From NCBI GenBank assembly GCA_903872075.1, contig CAIQJF010000071.1, forward strand, positions 1 through 64,000: a stretch of DNA of 64,000 nt, in the 5' to 3' direction. Below, piece by piece: positions 37,091 through 46,232 of this stretch (its first letter is position 1; the number at the start of each line of letters is the position of its first letter). A program made the translations under genes and the position numbers. This stretch comes from an uncultured Caulobacteraceae bacterium (GTDB lineage: Bacteria > Pseudomonadota > Alphaproteobacteria > Caulobacterales > Caulobacteraceae). A model generated the notes under the pieces. That model was given only the letters and a program-made list of their open reading frames with translations. It did no database searches and had not been told where the DNA came from.

Positions 37091-38567
37091 AGGGAGTCTT
37101 TCCCGCGTGGAAGTGCATGCCGCCGTAGTCCACACAGCGGGCTAAGGTGGGGATAGCCTTCCCAGGGTTCAGCAGGCCGGCCGGATCGAACGCAGCCTTG
37201 ATGGCGTGGAAGGTCTCGATCTCGGCGGCCGTGAACTGGGCGCACATCTGATTGATCTTTTCGCGGCCCACCCCGTGTTCACCGGTGATCGTCCCGCCCA
37301 TCTCGACGCACAGCTCCAGGATGGCGCCGCCCAGGGCCTCGGCGCGCTCGATCCCGCCCTCGGCGTTGGCGTCATAGAGGATCAGCGGGTGGAGATTGCC
37401 GTCACCGGCGTGGAACACGTTGGCCACCGCGAGACCGTGCTCGGCCGACAGTCGTTCGATCGCCTCAAGGACGTCGGGCAGTCGCCGGCGCGGAATGGTG
37501 CCGTCGATACAATAGTAGTCCGGCGCGAGACGTCCCATGGCCGGAAAGGCCCCCTTGCGGCCGGCCCAGAACCGCTTTCGTTCGGCCTCATCGCGCGCCA
37601 GCCGAACCTGAATCGCGCCAGCCGTCTCGCAAACCGCGGCGACGCGCGCGAGTTCGGCCTCGACGTCGCCCTTCGCGCCATCCAGCTCGCACAGCAGGAT
37701 CGCCGCCGCCTCCAGCGGATAGCCAGCGTGAGTGTGGGCTTCGGCGGCGCCGAGCGCGAGCTTGTCCATCATCTCCAGACCGGCCGGGATGATTCCCGCC
37801 GCGATGATCGCCGCCACGGCCTCTCCGGCGCTCCGAACGTCCGAGAAGGCCGCGAGCATGACCTGGGTCTCGGTGGGGGACGGTAGAAGACGCACGGTGA
37901 TTTCGGTGACCACGCCGAGAAGTCCCTCCGATCCTGTGACCAGGGCCATGAGGTCGAAGCCGGGGGCGTCGAGCGCCGCGCCGCCCAGGGTGAAGGACTC
38001 GCCGTCGAGCGTGGCGAATTCGAGCGACTGGATGTTGTGAACCGTCAGGCCGTACTTCAGGCAGTGAACGCCGCCGGCGTTTTCGGCCACGTTACCGCCA
38101 ATGCTGCAGGCGAGCTGAGAGGAGGGATCGGGGGCGTAGAAGAGTCCCAGATGGGCGACCGCCTCCGAGATCGCGAGATTCCGCACGCCCGGCTGCACGC
38201 GCGCGGTGCGCGCCGCGGGGTCTATTTCCAGAATGCGAGCCATGCGCGACAGGCTGAGAAGCACGCAGCCGGGGGAGGGCAGAGCGCCGCCCGACAGGCC
38301 GGTGCCGGCGCCACGCGCCACCACTGGAACGCCGAGCGACTTGCAGACCTGCAGCGCCGCGCGAACCTGGGCCGCGTCGCGCGGCAGGGCGACCACGGCT
38401 GGCAGCCCGCGATAGGCGGCCAGGCCGTCGCTCTCATAGACCCGCAATCCCTCGGTTTTGGAGATCAGGCCGTCGGCTGGAAGGACTGCGGCCAGGGCGG
38501 CGATCAGCCGCCCGCGGTCCACCGCTGGGAAGGTTGGATCAAGCGAAATGTCGAACTGGTCGAGCAT
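37068..38567 (-). CDS. glcD: Glycolate oxidase subunit GlcD (FAD-linked)
   Basis: A 499-residue FAD-binding oxidoreductase of the vanillyl-alcohol oxidase superfamily. The FAD motif VVARGAGTGLSGGALP is followed by DPSSQLACSIGGNVAENAGG. The C-terminal cap has NVFHAGDGNLHPLI and GTITGEHGVGREK, the substrate-binding histidines typical of GlcD. It is the catalytic subunit of glycolate oxidase. First gene of glcDEF; no glcC-type regulator is adjacent. Confidence 0.95.
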   Translation of the reverse strand: MLDQFDISLDPTFPAVDRGRLIAALAAVLPADGLISKTEGLRVYESDGLAAYRGLPAVVALPRDAAQVRAALQVCKSLGVPVVARGAGTGLSGGALPSPGCVLLSLSRMARILEIDPAARTARVQPGVRNLAISEAVAHLGLFYAPDPSSQLACSIGGNVAENAGGVHCLKYGLTVHNIQSLEFATLDGESFTLGGAALDAPGFDLMALVTGSEGLLGVVTEITVRLLPSPTETQVMLAAFSDVRSAGEAVAAIIAAGIIPAGLEMMDKLALGAAEAHTHAGYPLEAAAILLCELDGAKGDVEAELARVAAVCETAGAIQVRLARDEAERKRFWAGRKGAFPAMGRLAPDYYCIDGTIPRRRLPDVLEAIERLSAEHGLAVANVFHAGDGNLHPLILYDANAEGGIERAEALGGAILELCVEMGGTITGEHGVGREKINQMCAQFTAAEIETFHAIKAAFDPAGLLNPGKAIPTLARCVDYGGMHFHAGKTPFAHLDRF

Positions 38568-38804
38568 GAGACAAAGGCGTATAGTGCGAAGCGGCTTTGG
38601 TCGATGGGGTGGAGGCGTTAACGAGCCGTTCTCGAACGGCGACAGGGCGACGCCGCCTATTGCATCAATCCAGGCTTCCCGGCGTCGCGAGCGGCGTTTC
38701 TGCGTCGGGTGAACGACATACGTCGCCTTATTTGGGCTTGACCGCTAGTCAGATACGAAAACGCCAGCTAAATTCGCTTTAAGCAACAGGTTCGGACGCT
38801 TCTC
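38568..38804 (+). promoter_or_regulatory. Control region / long leader of the cold-shock gene
   Basis: A 237-base gap between divergent glcD and the cold-shock protein gene, the largest in the window. It holds a 7-bp inverted repeat GCCGTTC / GAACGGC at 38625-38640, a TTGACC (38738-38743) and a GCTAAAT (38767-38773) that resembles the alphaproteobacterial -10, but their spacing (23 bases) is too wide for a single promoter. The region is less G/C-rich near its 3' end. A long leader RNA would suit a cold-shock gene, but this is inference. Confidence 0.4.
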
Positions 38805-39368
38805 ATGCCGCGTGGCACAGTCAAATTCTTCAACGGCGCTAAGGGCTTTGGCTTCATAGCCCCAGACGACGGCGGCAACGACGTCTTCGTTCATATCTCA
38901 GCCCTCGAACGGTCCGGCCTCGGCGGCCTGAACGAAGGCGATCAGGTCAACTTTGAACTCGAGCAGGATCGCCGTTCCGGCAAGCTCGCGGCGGTTGATC
39001 TCGTGGTGACCGGTTCGGCCGGCCCCGCGGCCCGTGGGCCTCGCCCCGGCGGACCGCGCAGCTTCGGCGGCGGTGGCGGCGATCGCGACGGCGGCTTCCA
39101 GCGGCGTCCCGCTGGTGGTGGCGGTGGTGGCGGCGCGGTGCGCGAACCGGCCGGCGCTGGCTCGGGCGTGGTCAAATGGTTCAACACCACCAAGGGCTTC
39201 GGATTCATCCAGCCCAGCGACGGTGGCGCCGACGTGTTCGTGCACATCTCCGACGTGGAAAAGGCGGGTCTTTCGCGCCTCGCCGATGGTCAGGCGGTGT
39301 CCTACGATCTGGAATCGGATCGCCGCACCGGCAAGACTTCGGCCACCAACCTTCGGGTTGAAAACTAA
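38805..39368 (+). CDS. Two-domain cold-shock protein (CSD-linker-CSD)
   Basis: A 187-residue nucleic acid binding protein with two cold-shock domains, at about 1-68 (GTVKFFNGAKGFGFIAP, DVFVHIS) and 121-187 (GVVKWFNTTKGFGFIQP, DVFVHIS). Both keep RNP1 (KGFGFI) and RNP2 (VFVHI). They are joined by a 50-residue Gly/Arg/Pro-rich linker. Double-CSD proteins are characteristic of Caulobacter and relatives. It binds single-stranded RNA/DNA and may act as RNA chaperone. It stands alone, followed by a strong terminator. Confidence 0.94.
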   Translation: MPRGTVKFFNGAKGFGFIAPDDGGNDVFVHISALERSGLGGLNEGDQVNFELEQDRRSGKLAAVDLVVTGSAGPAARGPRPGGPRSFGGGGGDRDGGFQRRPAGGGGGGGAVREPAGAGSGVVKWFNTTKGFGFIQPSDGGADVFVHISDVEKAGLSRLADGQAVSYDLESDRRTGKTSATNLRVEN

Positions 39369-39378
39369 CGGATTTCGC

Positions 39379-39415
39379 GGCCGGCCCTTACGGGCCGGCC
39401 CGTCATTCTCTCTTT
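39379..39415 (+). terminator. Rho-independent terminator of the cold-shock gene
   Basis: A perfect 9-bp stem, GGCCGGCCC at 39379-39387 and GGGCCGGCC at 39392-39400, with loop TTAC, followed by a T/C-rich run (CGTCATTCTCTCTTT). It lies 10 bases after the stop codon and also faces the convergent protease gene. Confidence 0.8.
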
Positions 39416-39437
39416 GCTGACGGTCAACCCGCCCGAT

Positions 39438-40451
39438 TCATTTCGGATCAGGCGGGTGTGTGCGCCGGGCAAACACCGGCCCGCCGACGTAGCTGGCATA
39501 GATCTTTTTCTGGCTCATCGCGACATAGACGCGATGAGATCGCAGGAAGTCCGCGCCCAGGAACATCTCCGGAAAATCGACAACTGCCTGGGGAACATTG
39601 GATCCCAGGTGCACCTCTTCGTCGGCGGTGAACATGTCGGCGATTTCGATTCGGGCGTTCTTGATCGTCTCGTCGCCAAACGTGAAGGTGGAAAACACCT
39701 TCACGTGGGAATCCACTTTCGCCCCCGCGAGACCCGTCAAACCTTCCCCCTGCGTCAGGTCCGCCGAGCCTGGACCCGCGCCGAGGCGTTGGGCGGCAAC
39801 CGCGCTGACGGTTGTCACCCCGGCCCCGGAATCGAGCATCGCCCTGACCGGCTTGCCGTTGAGCAGCACCCTCAGCTCGATGCGCTTATCGACATGTGAG
39901 GGCACGATCGGCGTCACAGTGTAGCGACCGCCCCAGTAGACGACCTGCTCGCCCTGGCAGTCCGTAGGTTTGAGAAATCGGACCTTTCCCGCCGCCAGGT
40001 CGAACTCCAGATCGCCGGCGAGGAGAAAATGGGCTCCCAAAAGTCCCTGCGCCGCGGGGCTGGTCATCCGTCCCGCGACCGGAATGGTCAGGTCTTTGAC
40101 AGTCACCCCGGCGATGCTGAATTCTCTGGCCTTCGTCGATCCGATGCCGGCGGACCCGCCGACGCCGTAGAGGGTGGCGGCCCCGTTCGAGGACCATTTC
40201 AATCCGAGATCTTCGGCGGCGCCATGAAACAACATGGTGATGTCGGATCCCGTGTCGACAATCAGCCGCACCGGATGACCGTTGATCGCGGCTTCGACGG
40301 TTATGTCGCCACCGTCGGCGTTGACGTTGAGTTCGCCGAATTCCTGCATCTTACAGGCCGAGGCCGAGGCCAGGGTGGCGGCTTGAAGGCCGCCGACCGT
40401 CAAGGCCCAGAGGGCCGACGCTAGCAGGAGTGGCCGGTCTGGTTGCGTCAC
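39438..40451 (-). CDS. Periplasmic retropepsin-like aspartyl protease (two domains)
   Basis: A 337-residue protein with two aspartyl protease-type domains in tandem. The first catalytic-type motif is VDTGSD (near residue 72), the second LDSGAG (near 206); each is followed by the hydrophobic-hydrophobic-Gly pattern. A signal-like hydrophobic segment is at about 8-30. The best start is GTG 40451 with AGGGG six bases before; the upstream frame is open but hydrophilic. It may cut peptides in the periplasm or be a pepsin-like single-chain enzyme; the substrate is unknown. Confidence 0.78.
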   Translation of the reverse strand: MTQPDRPLLLASALWALTVGGLQAATLASASACKMQEFGELNVNADGGDITVEAAINGHPVRLIVDTGSDITMLFHGAAEDLGLKWSSNGAATLYGVGGSAGIGSTKAREFSIAGVTVKDLTIPVAGRMTSPAAQGLLGAHFLLAGDLEFDLAAGKVRFLKPTDCQGEQVVYWGGRYTVTPIVPSHVDKRIELRVLLNGKPVRAMLDSGAGVTTVSAVAAQRLGAGPGSADLTQGEGLTGLAGAKVDSHVKVFSTFTFGDETIKNARIEIADMFTADEEVHLGSNVPQAVVDFPEMFLGADFLRSHRVYVAMSQKKIYASYVGGPVFARRTHPPDPK

Positions 40452-40503
40452 GGGCGTCCCCTTACGTGAACGTTTCCCCGTGCTGCGGCTCGGCGCGGGG
40501 GGA

Positions 40504-41289
40504 CTAGGCGAACGTTTCGGTGAAACGAATATTATCCGCTTCAAGGCCCTTCAACACCACCTCAAGCCCACCGGACTTGATCATCCATTCCAGGCGGTGA
40601 TCGCGATACTCACGTTTGAAAAGTCCCTGCTCCACCGCCTCGGCGACGTTCGAGGCGGCCTTGTTGAAGGCCAGGGCTTCGCCCACGGTCTGCGCCACGG
40701 CGGGGCGGGCCATGACCCGATCGAACCAGGCCGACAGGGTCGAGCCTTCGGCCGGACGGTTCCCCATGCTGATGGACGCGGCCACATAGGGAACCACGGA
40801 CAAGTCACCCCAGCCGAAAGCCTCGCCGTTGAACCATTGGGCGTCTCCGAGCCGGCCCGTGAGCCAGGTGAAATATCCCTGGGTCTGGCGCGCGGCGTTG
40901 GCCCGCAAGGTTTCAGCCAGCGGCCCTGTGGCGCGCTTGAACCAATCGATCTCACCCAGACCCCAGTTGATCGCCTCGAAATGGGTGTCCATGACGTCTT
41001 CGATCATCCGTACCCGCGCCCTGGCGGCCGGGGTCGGGGGCAGGAGCGGTGGGGTGGGCCAGCGATCCTCGATGTACTCAAGGATGATCGTCGAATCGAA
41101 GATCTCGGCGTCGCCATCGATCAGGACCGGCACCTCGGCGCGCGGATTGGCGCGAGCGAAATCTCCCGCCGCGCCGCCGGCGCCAAGACCGCCCGGAAGG
41201 GCGAGGTCGAAGTCCACGCCCTTCTCCCGCAGCGCGATCTTGACCTTCTGGGCGTAGGGCGAGAGCGGGTGTTCGTAGACCGTGACCAT
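40504..41289 (-). CDS. Glutathione S-transferase family protein
   Basis: A 261-residue GST. The N-terminal thioredoxin fold opens with VYEHPLSPYAQKVKIALREKG (Ser/Tyr for glutathione activation) and has the AEVPVL cis-proline and DSTIILEYIEDR motifs. The C-terminal helical domain is longer than in short GSTs. It conjugates or transfers glutathione to an unknown electrophile. It is 12 bases downstream of the thiolase gene on the same strand, so it likely belongs to that unit. Confidence 0.88.
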   Translation of the reverse strand: MVTVYEHPLSPYAQKVKIALREKGVDFDLALPGGLGAGGAAGDFARANPRAEVPVLIDGDAEIFDSTIILEYIEDRWPTPPLLPPTPAARARVRMIEDVMDTHFEAINWGLGEIDWFKRATGPLAETLRANAARQTQGYFTWLTGRLGDAQWFNGEAFGWGDLSVVPYVAASISMGNRPAEGSTLSAWFDRVMARPAVAQTVGEALAFNKAASNVAEAVEQGLFKREYRDHRLEWMIKSGGLEVVLKGLEADNIRFTETFA

Positions 41290-41301
41290 GCCGGAATTCC
41301 T

Positions 41302-42441
41302 CTAGCGTTCGTTGCCGAAGATGATCGTGCCTGAGGCGGCGAACATCCCCCCGACGCCGTGGCTGACAGCGACCTTTGCGCCCGGGATCTGGGCCGGGGC
41401 GATGCCGCGCATCTGACGCACGCTCTCCTGCAGGGCGTACATGCCGTACATCCCCGAGTGCATGTAGGAGAGGCCGCCACCGTTGGTGTTCAACGGCAGG
41501 CGGCCGCCCGGCGCCGTGTTCCGTTCACGGATGAACGCCGCGGCTTCGCCCGGCTTGCAGAAACCCAGATCCTCCAGGCCGTACAACGGCAGGTGGGCGA
41601 AGGCGTCGTAGATCATCAGGTGGTCGACGTCAGAATGCGTGATGCCGGCCTCGTCGAAGGCCTTCTTTCCAGAAACGCGGAAGGCCTTCGAGCTGGCGAA
41701 GTCTTCCATCTGGCTGACCATGGGGGTTTCGACGCTCTCGCCCGTGCCGAGGATGTAGACCGGCTTCTGCGGGAAATCTTTGGCGCGCTCGGCGCTGGTG
41801 AGGATCAGAGCGCCGCCGCCGTCCGTCACCAGGCAGCACATGAGCATGCGGAACGGCCAGGCGATCATCGGCGAGTTGAGAACGTCGTCGACCGTGATCG
41901 GGTCCTTGAAGCTGGCGCGGGGATTCTTGGCGGCCCATTCCCGCTGGATTACCGCGACCATTGCCAAGTCTTCTTCGGTGTAACCGCGCGTCTTGAGATA
42001 GCGCATGACGGGAAGCGTAAACATGGTCGGCGGCGAGGTGACGCCGAAGGGCAGTTCGAACTGGCCCATCAGGCTCGACGGCTGGCGGCCAAAGCCGCCG
42101 GAGCCGACGCGCGAGCGACCGCTTTCGCCGTGGGTAATCAGAACAGTCTTACACAGACCTTCATTGATTGCCGCGGCCGCGTGGCGGACATGCAACATGA
42201 AAGAGCAGCCGCCCACGGCGGTGCCGTCAGCCCAGGTTGGTGTGATGCCAAGATAGTGCGCGATGGCGACCGGGCTTTCACCGGCCGTGGCGACGCCGTC
42301 GATGTCCTTGGCGGTCAGGCCGCAGTCGGCCATGGCGTTGAGCGCGGCGTCGGCGTGCAGGCCGATCACCGAGACGTCCGGGATCTTGCCCATTCGGGTT
42401 GTTTCGGCGGCGCCGACCACGGCGATGGAGCCAGGTTTCAT
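41302..42441 (-). CDS. Thiolase family protein (SCP2/acetyl-CoA acetyltransferase type)
   Basis: A 379-residue thiolase of the SCPx-like group. The N-terminal half has VGGCSFMLHVRHAA around the catalytic cysteine region; the C-terminal half has NTNGGGLSYMHSGMYG and SHGVGGMFAASGT. Proteins of this group usually act with a DUF35 OB-fold partner, which is the gene just upstream (4-base gap). They cleave or condense beta-ketoacyl-CoAs, for example in sterol or alicyclic side-chain degradation; the actual substrate is not known. Start ATG 42441 chosen by conservation. Confidence 0.9.
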   Translation of the reverse strand: MKPGSIAVVGAAETTRMGKIPDVSVIGLHADAALNAMADCGLTAKDIDGVATAGESPVAIAHYLGITPTWADGTAVGGCSFMLHVRHAAAAINEGLCKTVLITHGESGRSRVGSGGFGRQPSSLMGQFELPFGVTSPPTMFTLPVMRYLKTRGYTEEDLAMVAVIQREWAAKNPRASFKDPITVDDVLNSPMIAWPFRMLMCCLVTDGGGALILTSAERAKDFPQKPVYILGTGESVETPMVSQMEDFASSKAFRVSGKKAFDEAGITHSDVDHLMIYDAFAHLPLYGLEDLGFCKPGEAAAFIRERNTAPGGRLPLNTNGGGLSYMHSGMYGMYALQESVRQMRGIAPAQIPGAKVAVSHGVGGMFAASGTIIFGNER

Positions 42442-42445
42442 GGTC

Positions 42446-42847
42446 TCAGGCTCCCGCGGGCGTGAAGAAGGGAAGGGTGATCGCTCCGAAGGATTCGAAA
42501 GTGACCAGCAGCGGCATGTCGAGTTGCAGCGCTTCGGGCGTCTGCGGACATCCAACGATGTTGGTCATCATCCGCGGACCCTCGGCCAGTTCCACCACGG
42601 CGATGGAGTGCGGCTCGGTCCCCATATCCGGCCGCGGCCGGTGGTTGATCACATAGCTGTAGAGGATCGCCTTGCCGCTCGCCGTATAGATCTCGACGCT
42701 ACGGCAGCCGCAGCCAGGACAAAACGGGCGCGGCGGGAAGTAGCTTTCCTTGCAGGCCGTGCAGCGCTGCAGGCGAAGCTCGCCGGCCTTGCAGCCGTCC
42801 CAGAAATGCTGGGTCTCGGGCGTCGGTTGGGGGAGGGCTCTGTCCAT
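42446..42847 (-). CDS. Zn-ribbon / OB-fold (DUF35) partner of thiolase
   Basis: A 133-residue protein with a rubredoxin-like zinc ribbon (CTACKESYFPPRPFCPGCG, two CxxC pairs) followed by an OB-fold (SYVINHRPRPDM). DUF35 proteins bind acyl-CoA and act as the obligate partner of SCP2-type thiolases or hydratases. The ATG at 42847 has GAGGAA upstream, 9-13 bases before. It is the first gene of a unit with the thiolase and GST genes. Confidence 0.9.
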   Translation of the reverse strand: MDRALPQPTPETQHFWDGCKAGELRLQRCTACKESYFPPRPFCPGCGCRSVEIYTASGKAILYSYVINHRPRPDMGTEPHSIAVVELAEGPRMMTNIVGCPQTPEALQLDMPLLVTFESFGAITLPFFTPAGA

Positions 42848-42929
42848 AGAGAAAGGTTTCCTCGCGGTTTGGGCTGACGTGTTTTGCCATCGTGTCGAAC
42901 CCATTCTGAACCGAAAGGCAAGAGCGAAG

Positions 42930-42949
42930 GGCGCCACGAGGCTGGCGCC
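42930..42949. promoter_or_regulatory. 7-bp inverted repeat in the thiolase / alpha-glucosidase divergent gap
   Basis: GGCGCCA at 42930-42936 and TGGCGCC at 42943-42949, perfect arms with a 6-base spacer, in the 190-base region between divergent genes. It is well placed to be an operator for either side. No regulator gene is adjacent. Confidence 0.4.
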
Positions 42950-43037
42950 GGCCTTTGGGCCTTCCTGCCGGGTCGGAACTGCTGTTAGGCTCCCGGAAAC
43001 GGTGGCGATGAGGTGCGCCGGGGCTTGGGAGGGCCGA

Positions 43038-44669
43038 GTGGGCGCTGAGGCGGCTCAGACGGAGGCGGTGGGGCTTCGCGCCGCGTGGTGGCGCGGCGCG
43101 GTCATCTATCAGATCTATCCGCGCAGCTTCCGGGACACCAACGGTGACGGTGTCGGCGACCTTCGCGGAGTGCTTGAGAAGCTCGATTATGTGGCGTCCC
43201 TCGGCGTCGACGGGATCTGGCTCTCGCCTTTTTACCGCTCGCCGATGAGAGATTTCGGTTACGACGTCAGCGACTACTGTAATGTCGATCCTCTATTTGG
43301 AACGCTGGCGGACTTCGATGCGATCCTGGAGCGCGCCCACACGCTCGGCCTGAAGGTCATCATCGATCAGGTCTGGTCGCACACGTCCAACCTGCATCCC
43401 TGGTTCGTTGAGAGCGCCGGATCCCGGGACAACCCCAAGGCCGACTGGTACGTCTGGGCCGACGCCAAGCCGGACGGATCGCCGCCGAATAACTGGCAGG
43501 CAACCTTCGGCGGACCTTCCTGGACGTGGAACCCGCGTCGCCGTCAGTACTATCTGCACAACTTCCTCAGCGAGCAGCCTGACCTGAACTATTGGAACCC
43601 CGCGGTTCAGGATGCGATCCTCGATGTCGCGCGCTTCTGGCTGGATCGCGGCGTGGATGGGTTCAGGCTGGATGTGATCAACTACATCTTCCACGACCGT
43701 GCGCTCACCGATAATCCGCCCGCCCACTACAACCGGCCGCCGGGCACGACCGTGCAGTTCCAGCGCCATCTACATGACAGGTCGCAGCCGGAGGCGTTGG
43801 ATTTCCTGGGCCGAATTCGGGCGCTGACAGATTCCTACGATGCGCGGATGATGGTCGGGGAGGTCTTCGACGACGCCATGCTCGCGCGGCAACAGGACTA
43901 TACCGCCACGCCCTCACGCCTTCACACGGCCTACAGTTTCTTCCTGTTGTATGCACCGGAGGCCACGCCGCGGCTGTTCGCCGAGGCTCTCGGCAGCTGG
44001 TCGGAGGCGTCGGGGTGGCCCTCCTGGTCCCTCGGCAATCATGACGTCGACCGCGTGGCCAGCCGCCTGGCCACGGGGGGCCGGGCTCACGCGGACGTCC
44101 TCATGGCCGTGCTGATGTGTCTGCGGGGGACGATCTTCGTTTACCAGGGCGAGGAACTCGGGTTGCCGCAGGCGGACGTCCCGTTCGAGAAGCTCCAGGA
44201 TCCGTTCGCCATCGCCGCCTACACGGGGGAATCCGGCCGCGACGGTGCGCGCACGCCCATGCCCTGGACGGAGGACGGACCCTCCGCGGGCTTCTCTGCC
44301 AGCGCGGCCACCTGGCTGCCGGTAGATGGCCGTCACCGCCGCATGGCCGTCTCCCTCCAGGAAGCGCAGGTCCAATCGGCGCTGAACGTGACGCGAGGGC
44401 TCATCCATCTGCGTCGGTCGTCCCCGACGCTGCAACTGGGCGAGGCGGTCGTCCGCCAAACCGCCCCCGGCGTCCTGGCGTTCGAACGCCGAACGGCTGA
44501 CGAGCGACTGCTCTGCCTGTTCGAACTCGCCGGCGAAGCTACCACGGCAATCGCCGGAACGCCGGCAACGGTGTTGGGCAGTGTCAACGGAGGTAGTCTG
44601 TCCAGCGACGGCGAGGTTGTTTTGCCGCCCTACGGCGGCGCCGTTCTGCGGCTGGATCCCACCTCATGA
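43038..44669 (+). CDS. Alpha-glucosidase, GH13 family
   Basis: A 543-residue GH13 enzyme that hydrolyses alpha-1,4 (or 1,6) glucosidic bonds of maltose or maltooligosaccharides in the cytoplasm. IYQIYPRSFRDTNGDGVGDL opens the (beta/alpha)8 barrel. The nucleophile is D212 (GFRLDVINY), acid/base E275 (MVGEVFD) and the transition-state pair H335-D336 (LGNHDVDR). GTG at 43038 has GGGAGGG upstream; an in-frame ATG at 43008 is also possible. It is followed by a sugar:cation symporter after 19 bases. Confidence 0.93.
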   Translation: MGAEAAQTEAVGLRAAWWRGAVIYQIYPRSFRDTNGDGVGDLRGVLEKLDYVASLGVDGIWLSPFYRSPMRDFGYDVSDYCNVDPLFGTLADFDAILERAHTLGLKVIIDQVWSHTSNLHPWFVESAGSRDNPKADWYVWADAKPDGSPPNNWQATFGGPSWTWNPRRRQYYLHNFLSEQPDLNYWNPAVQDAILDVARFWLDRGVDGFRLDVINYIFHDRALTDNPPAHYNRPPGTTVQFQRHLHDRSQPEALDFLGRIRALTDSYDARMMVGEVFDDAMLARQQDYTATPSRLHTAYSFFLLYAPEATPRLFAEALGSWSEASGWPSWSLGNHDVDRVASRLATGGRAHADVLMAVLMCLRGTIFVYQGEELGLPQADVPFEKLQDPFAIAAYTGESGRDGARTPMPWTEDGPSAGFSASAATWLPVDGRHRRMAVSLQEAQVQSALNVTRGLIHLRRSSPTLQLGEAVVRQTAPGVLAFERRTADERLLCLFELAGEATTAIAGTPATVLGSVNGGSLSSDGEVVLPPYGGAVLRLDPTS

Positions 44670-44688
44670 CCAAACTGCGGGACGCACA

Positions 44689-46164
44689 ATGACAGCCGAA
44701 GCCATCGCTCCCGCGATCACGGTTGAGCCCGCGCCACCGGCCACGTCGCGTCTCACCGCGCGCATCAAAGCGACGGCCGGCGCCGGCCAGATGGTGGAGA
44801 GCGTCAGCACCTCGGTCTTCTCGACCTTTCTATTTTTCTATTACACCGCGCTGCTCGGACTGCCGGGCTCGTATGTGGGCGCCGCCACGGCGATCAGCCT
44901 GGCCATCGACGCGATCGCCGACCCTCTGTTGGGCTCGCTCTCCGACAATGCGCGTTCCAAGTGGGGCCGGCGCGTTCCGTTCATGCTGGTCGGCGCGCCC
45001 CTGGTCGCGCTCGGCCTGGGCCTGTTGTTCTCGCCGCCCAACGGCCTGACGGGAGTAGGTCTGTTCGCCTGGCTGGTCACCGTGTCGCTGCTCATGCGCT
45101 TCGCGGTGTCCACATTTCACGTTCCATTCCTGGCCCTGGGGGCGGAACTGTCGGAGGACTATGCCGAGCGATCGAGCGTCGTCGCCTATCGGACCCTGTT
45201 CTCGATCTTTGGACCTTTGGGCATTCTGATCCTCGGCTACGGCGTGTTTCTCGGCGGCAAGCTGGGACTGAAGAACGTGGCCGGCTACGCCCCGCTGGGT
45301 TGGTCCGCCGCGGCGATCATCCTGGTCGGCGGCCTTATCGCCGTGTTGGGCGTCCGGCGTTTCGCGGGCGGGCTGGAGGTCGCCGAGCGGGATGACTCCG
45401 CCCTGCATGAGCGCTTGTTGGACGAGCTTCGTGAGATTTTCAAAAACCCGTCCTTTCGGGTCATGTTCTCCTGTTCCGTGCTTTTCTATGCCGCCCAGGG
45501 CCTGGCCAGCAGCCTGAGCCAGTACATGTTCATGTTCATCTGGCGGATCGGCTCACAGCAGATTCTCCTCATCACGCTGGCGGTGTTCGCGGGACTGATC
45601 GTCGGGGTCCCGATCGCGCCGATTCTGGCGCGCCGGTTGGAGAAAAAGCTGCTCGTGATCCTCGGACTCGCCATGTTCTGCGTGGCGCAGGGCGGTCTTT
45701 CAAGTCTCCGTGCGGTGGGCCTGTTCATGCTGAGCGGTGACGCGGTCGTGCTGCCGCTGGCGATCAACAGCTTCCTCGCGGGGGTCGGGCTGACGTTCAC
45801 CGGCATCGCCATCGGCTCGATGATGGCCGATGCGGCTGACGAGCACGACTATCTGTTCGGGACACGGCGCGAGGGTCTGTATTTTGCGGGCCTCGGCTTT
45901 GCCGGCAAGGCCGCGACGGGTATCGGCGCCTTGCTGGCCGGGGTGGCTCTCGACGCCATTCACTTCCCCAAGATGGCCGCAGCACAGGGCGCCGCGGCCC
46001 ATCTGACACCCGAAACCCTGACCAATCTTGTCTGGGCCACGGGACCGACCGCCGCCGGCGTTTCGCTTGTGGCGACCTGCATCCTGTTCTTCTACCGAAT
46101 TGATGCGCGGCGGCACGCGGAGATCTCGGAGGCGCTACGGGCGCGTAAGGCGACGAAATCGTGA
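44689..46164 (+). CDS. MFS/GPH-type sugar:cation symporter (MelB-like)
   Basis: A 491-residue inner membrane protein with about 12 helices. The signature DPLLGSLSDNARSKWGRRVPFM after the second helix is typical of the glycoside-pentoside-hexuronide family. With the alpha-glucosidase gene 19 bases upstream, it most likely imports maltose or related glucosides with H+ or Na+. Start ATG 44689 is preceded by no strong ribosome site. The end overlaps the GTG that opens the following frame. Confidence 0.9.
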   Translation: MTAEAIAPAITVEPAPPATSRLTARIKATAGAGQMVESVSTSVFSTFLFFYYTALLGLPGSYVGAATAISLAIDAIADPLLGSLSDNARSKWGRRVPFMLVGAPLVALGLGLLFSPPNGLTGVGLFAWLVTVSLLMRFAVSTFHVPFLALGAELSEDYAERSSVVAYRTLFSIFGPLGILILGYGVFLGGKLGLKNVAGYAPLGWSAAAIILVGGLIAVLGVRRFAGGLEVAERDDSALHERLLDELREIFKNPSFRVMFSCSVLFYAAQGLASSLSQYMFMFIWRIGSQQILLITLAVFAGLIVGVPIAPILARRLEKKLLVILGLAMFCVAQGGLSSLRAVGLFMLSGDAVVLPLAINSFLAGVGLTFTGIAIGSMMADAADEHDYLFGTRREGLYFAGLGFAGKAATGIGALLAGVALDAIHFPKMAAAQGAAAHLTPETLTNLVWATGPTAAGVSLVATCILFFYRIDARRHAEISEALRARKATKS

Positions 46165-46232
46165 GCTCGTTTGCCGCCGGGCGAAGAGTTGATCTAGGGT
46201 CCGCGCCGTCTCGCCAGGGGGATTGCCGCACC

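Noticed and set aside
46190-46232. Separate small gene or promoter between the symporter and kinase genes
   Set aside because: The CTAGGGT-like element there is suggestive of a transcription start, but the stretch is too short for a gene and the evidence is too weak to list as a promoter.
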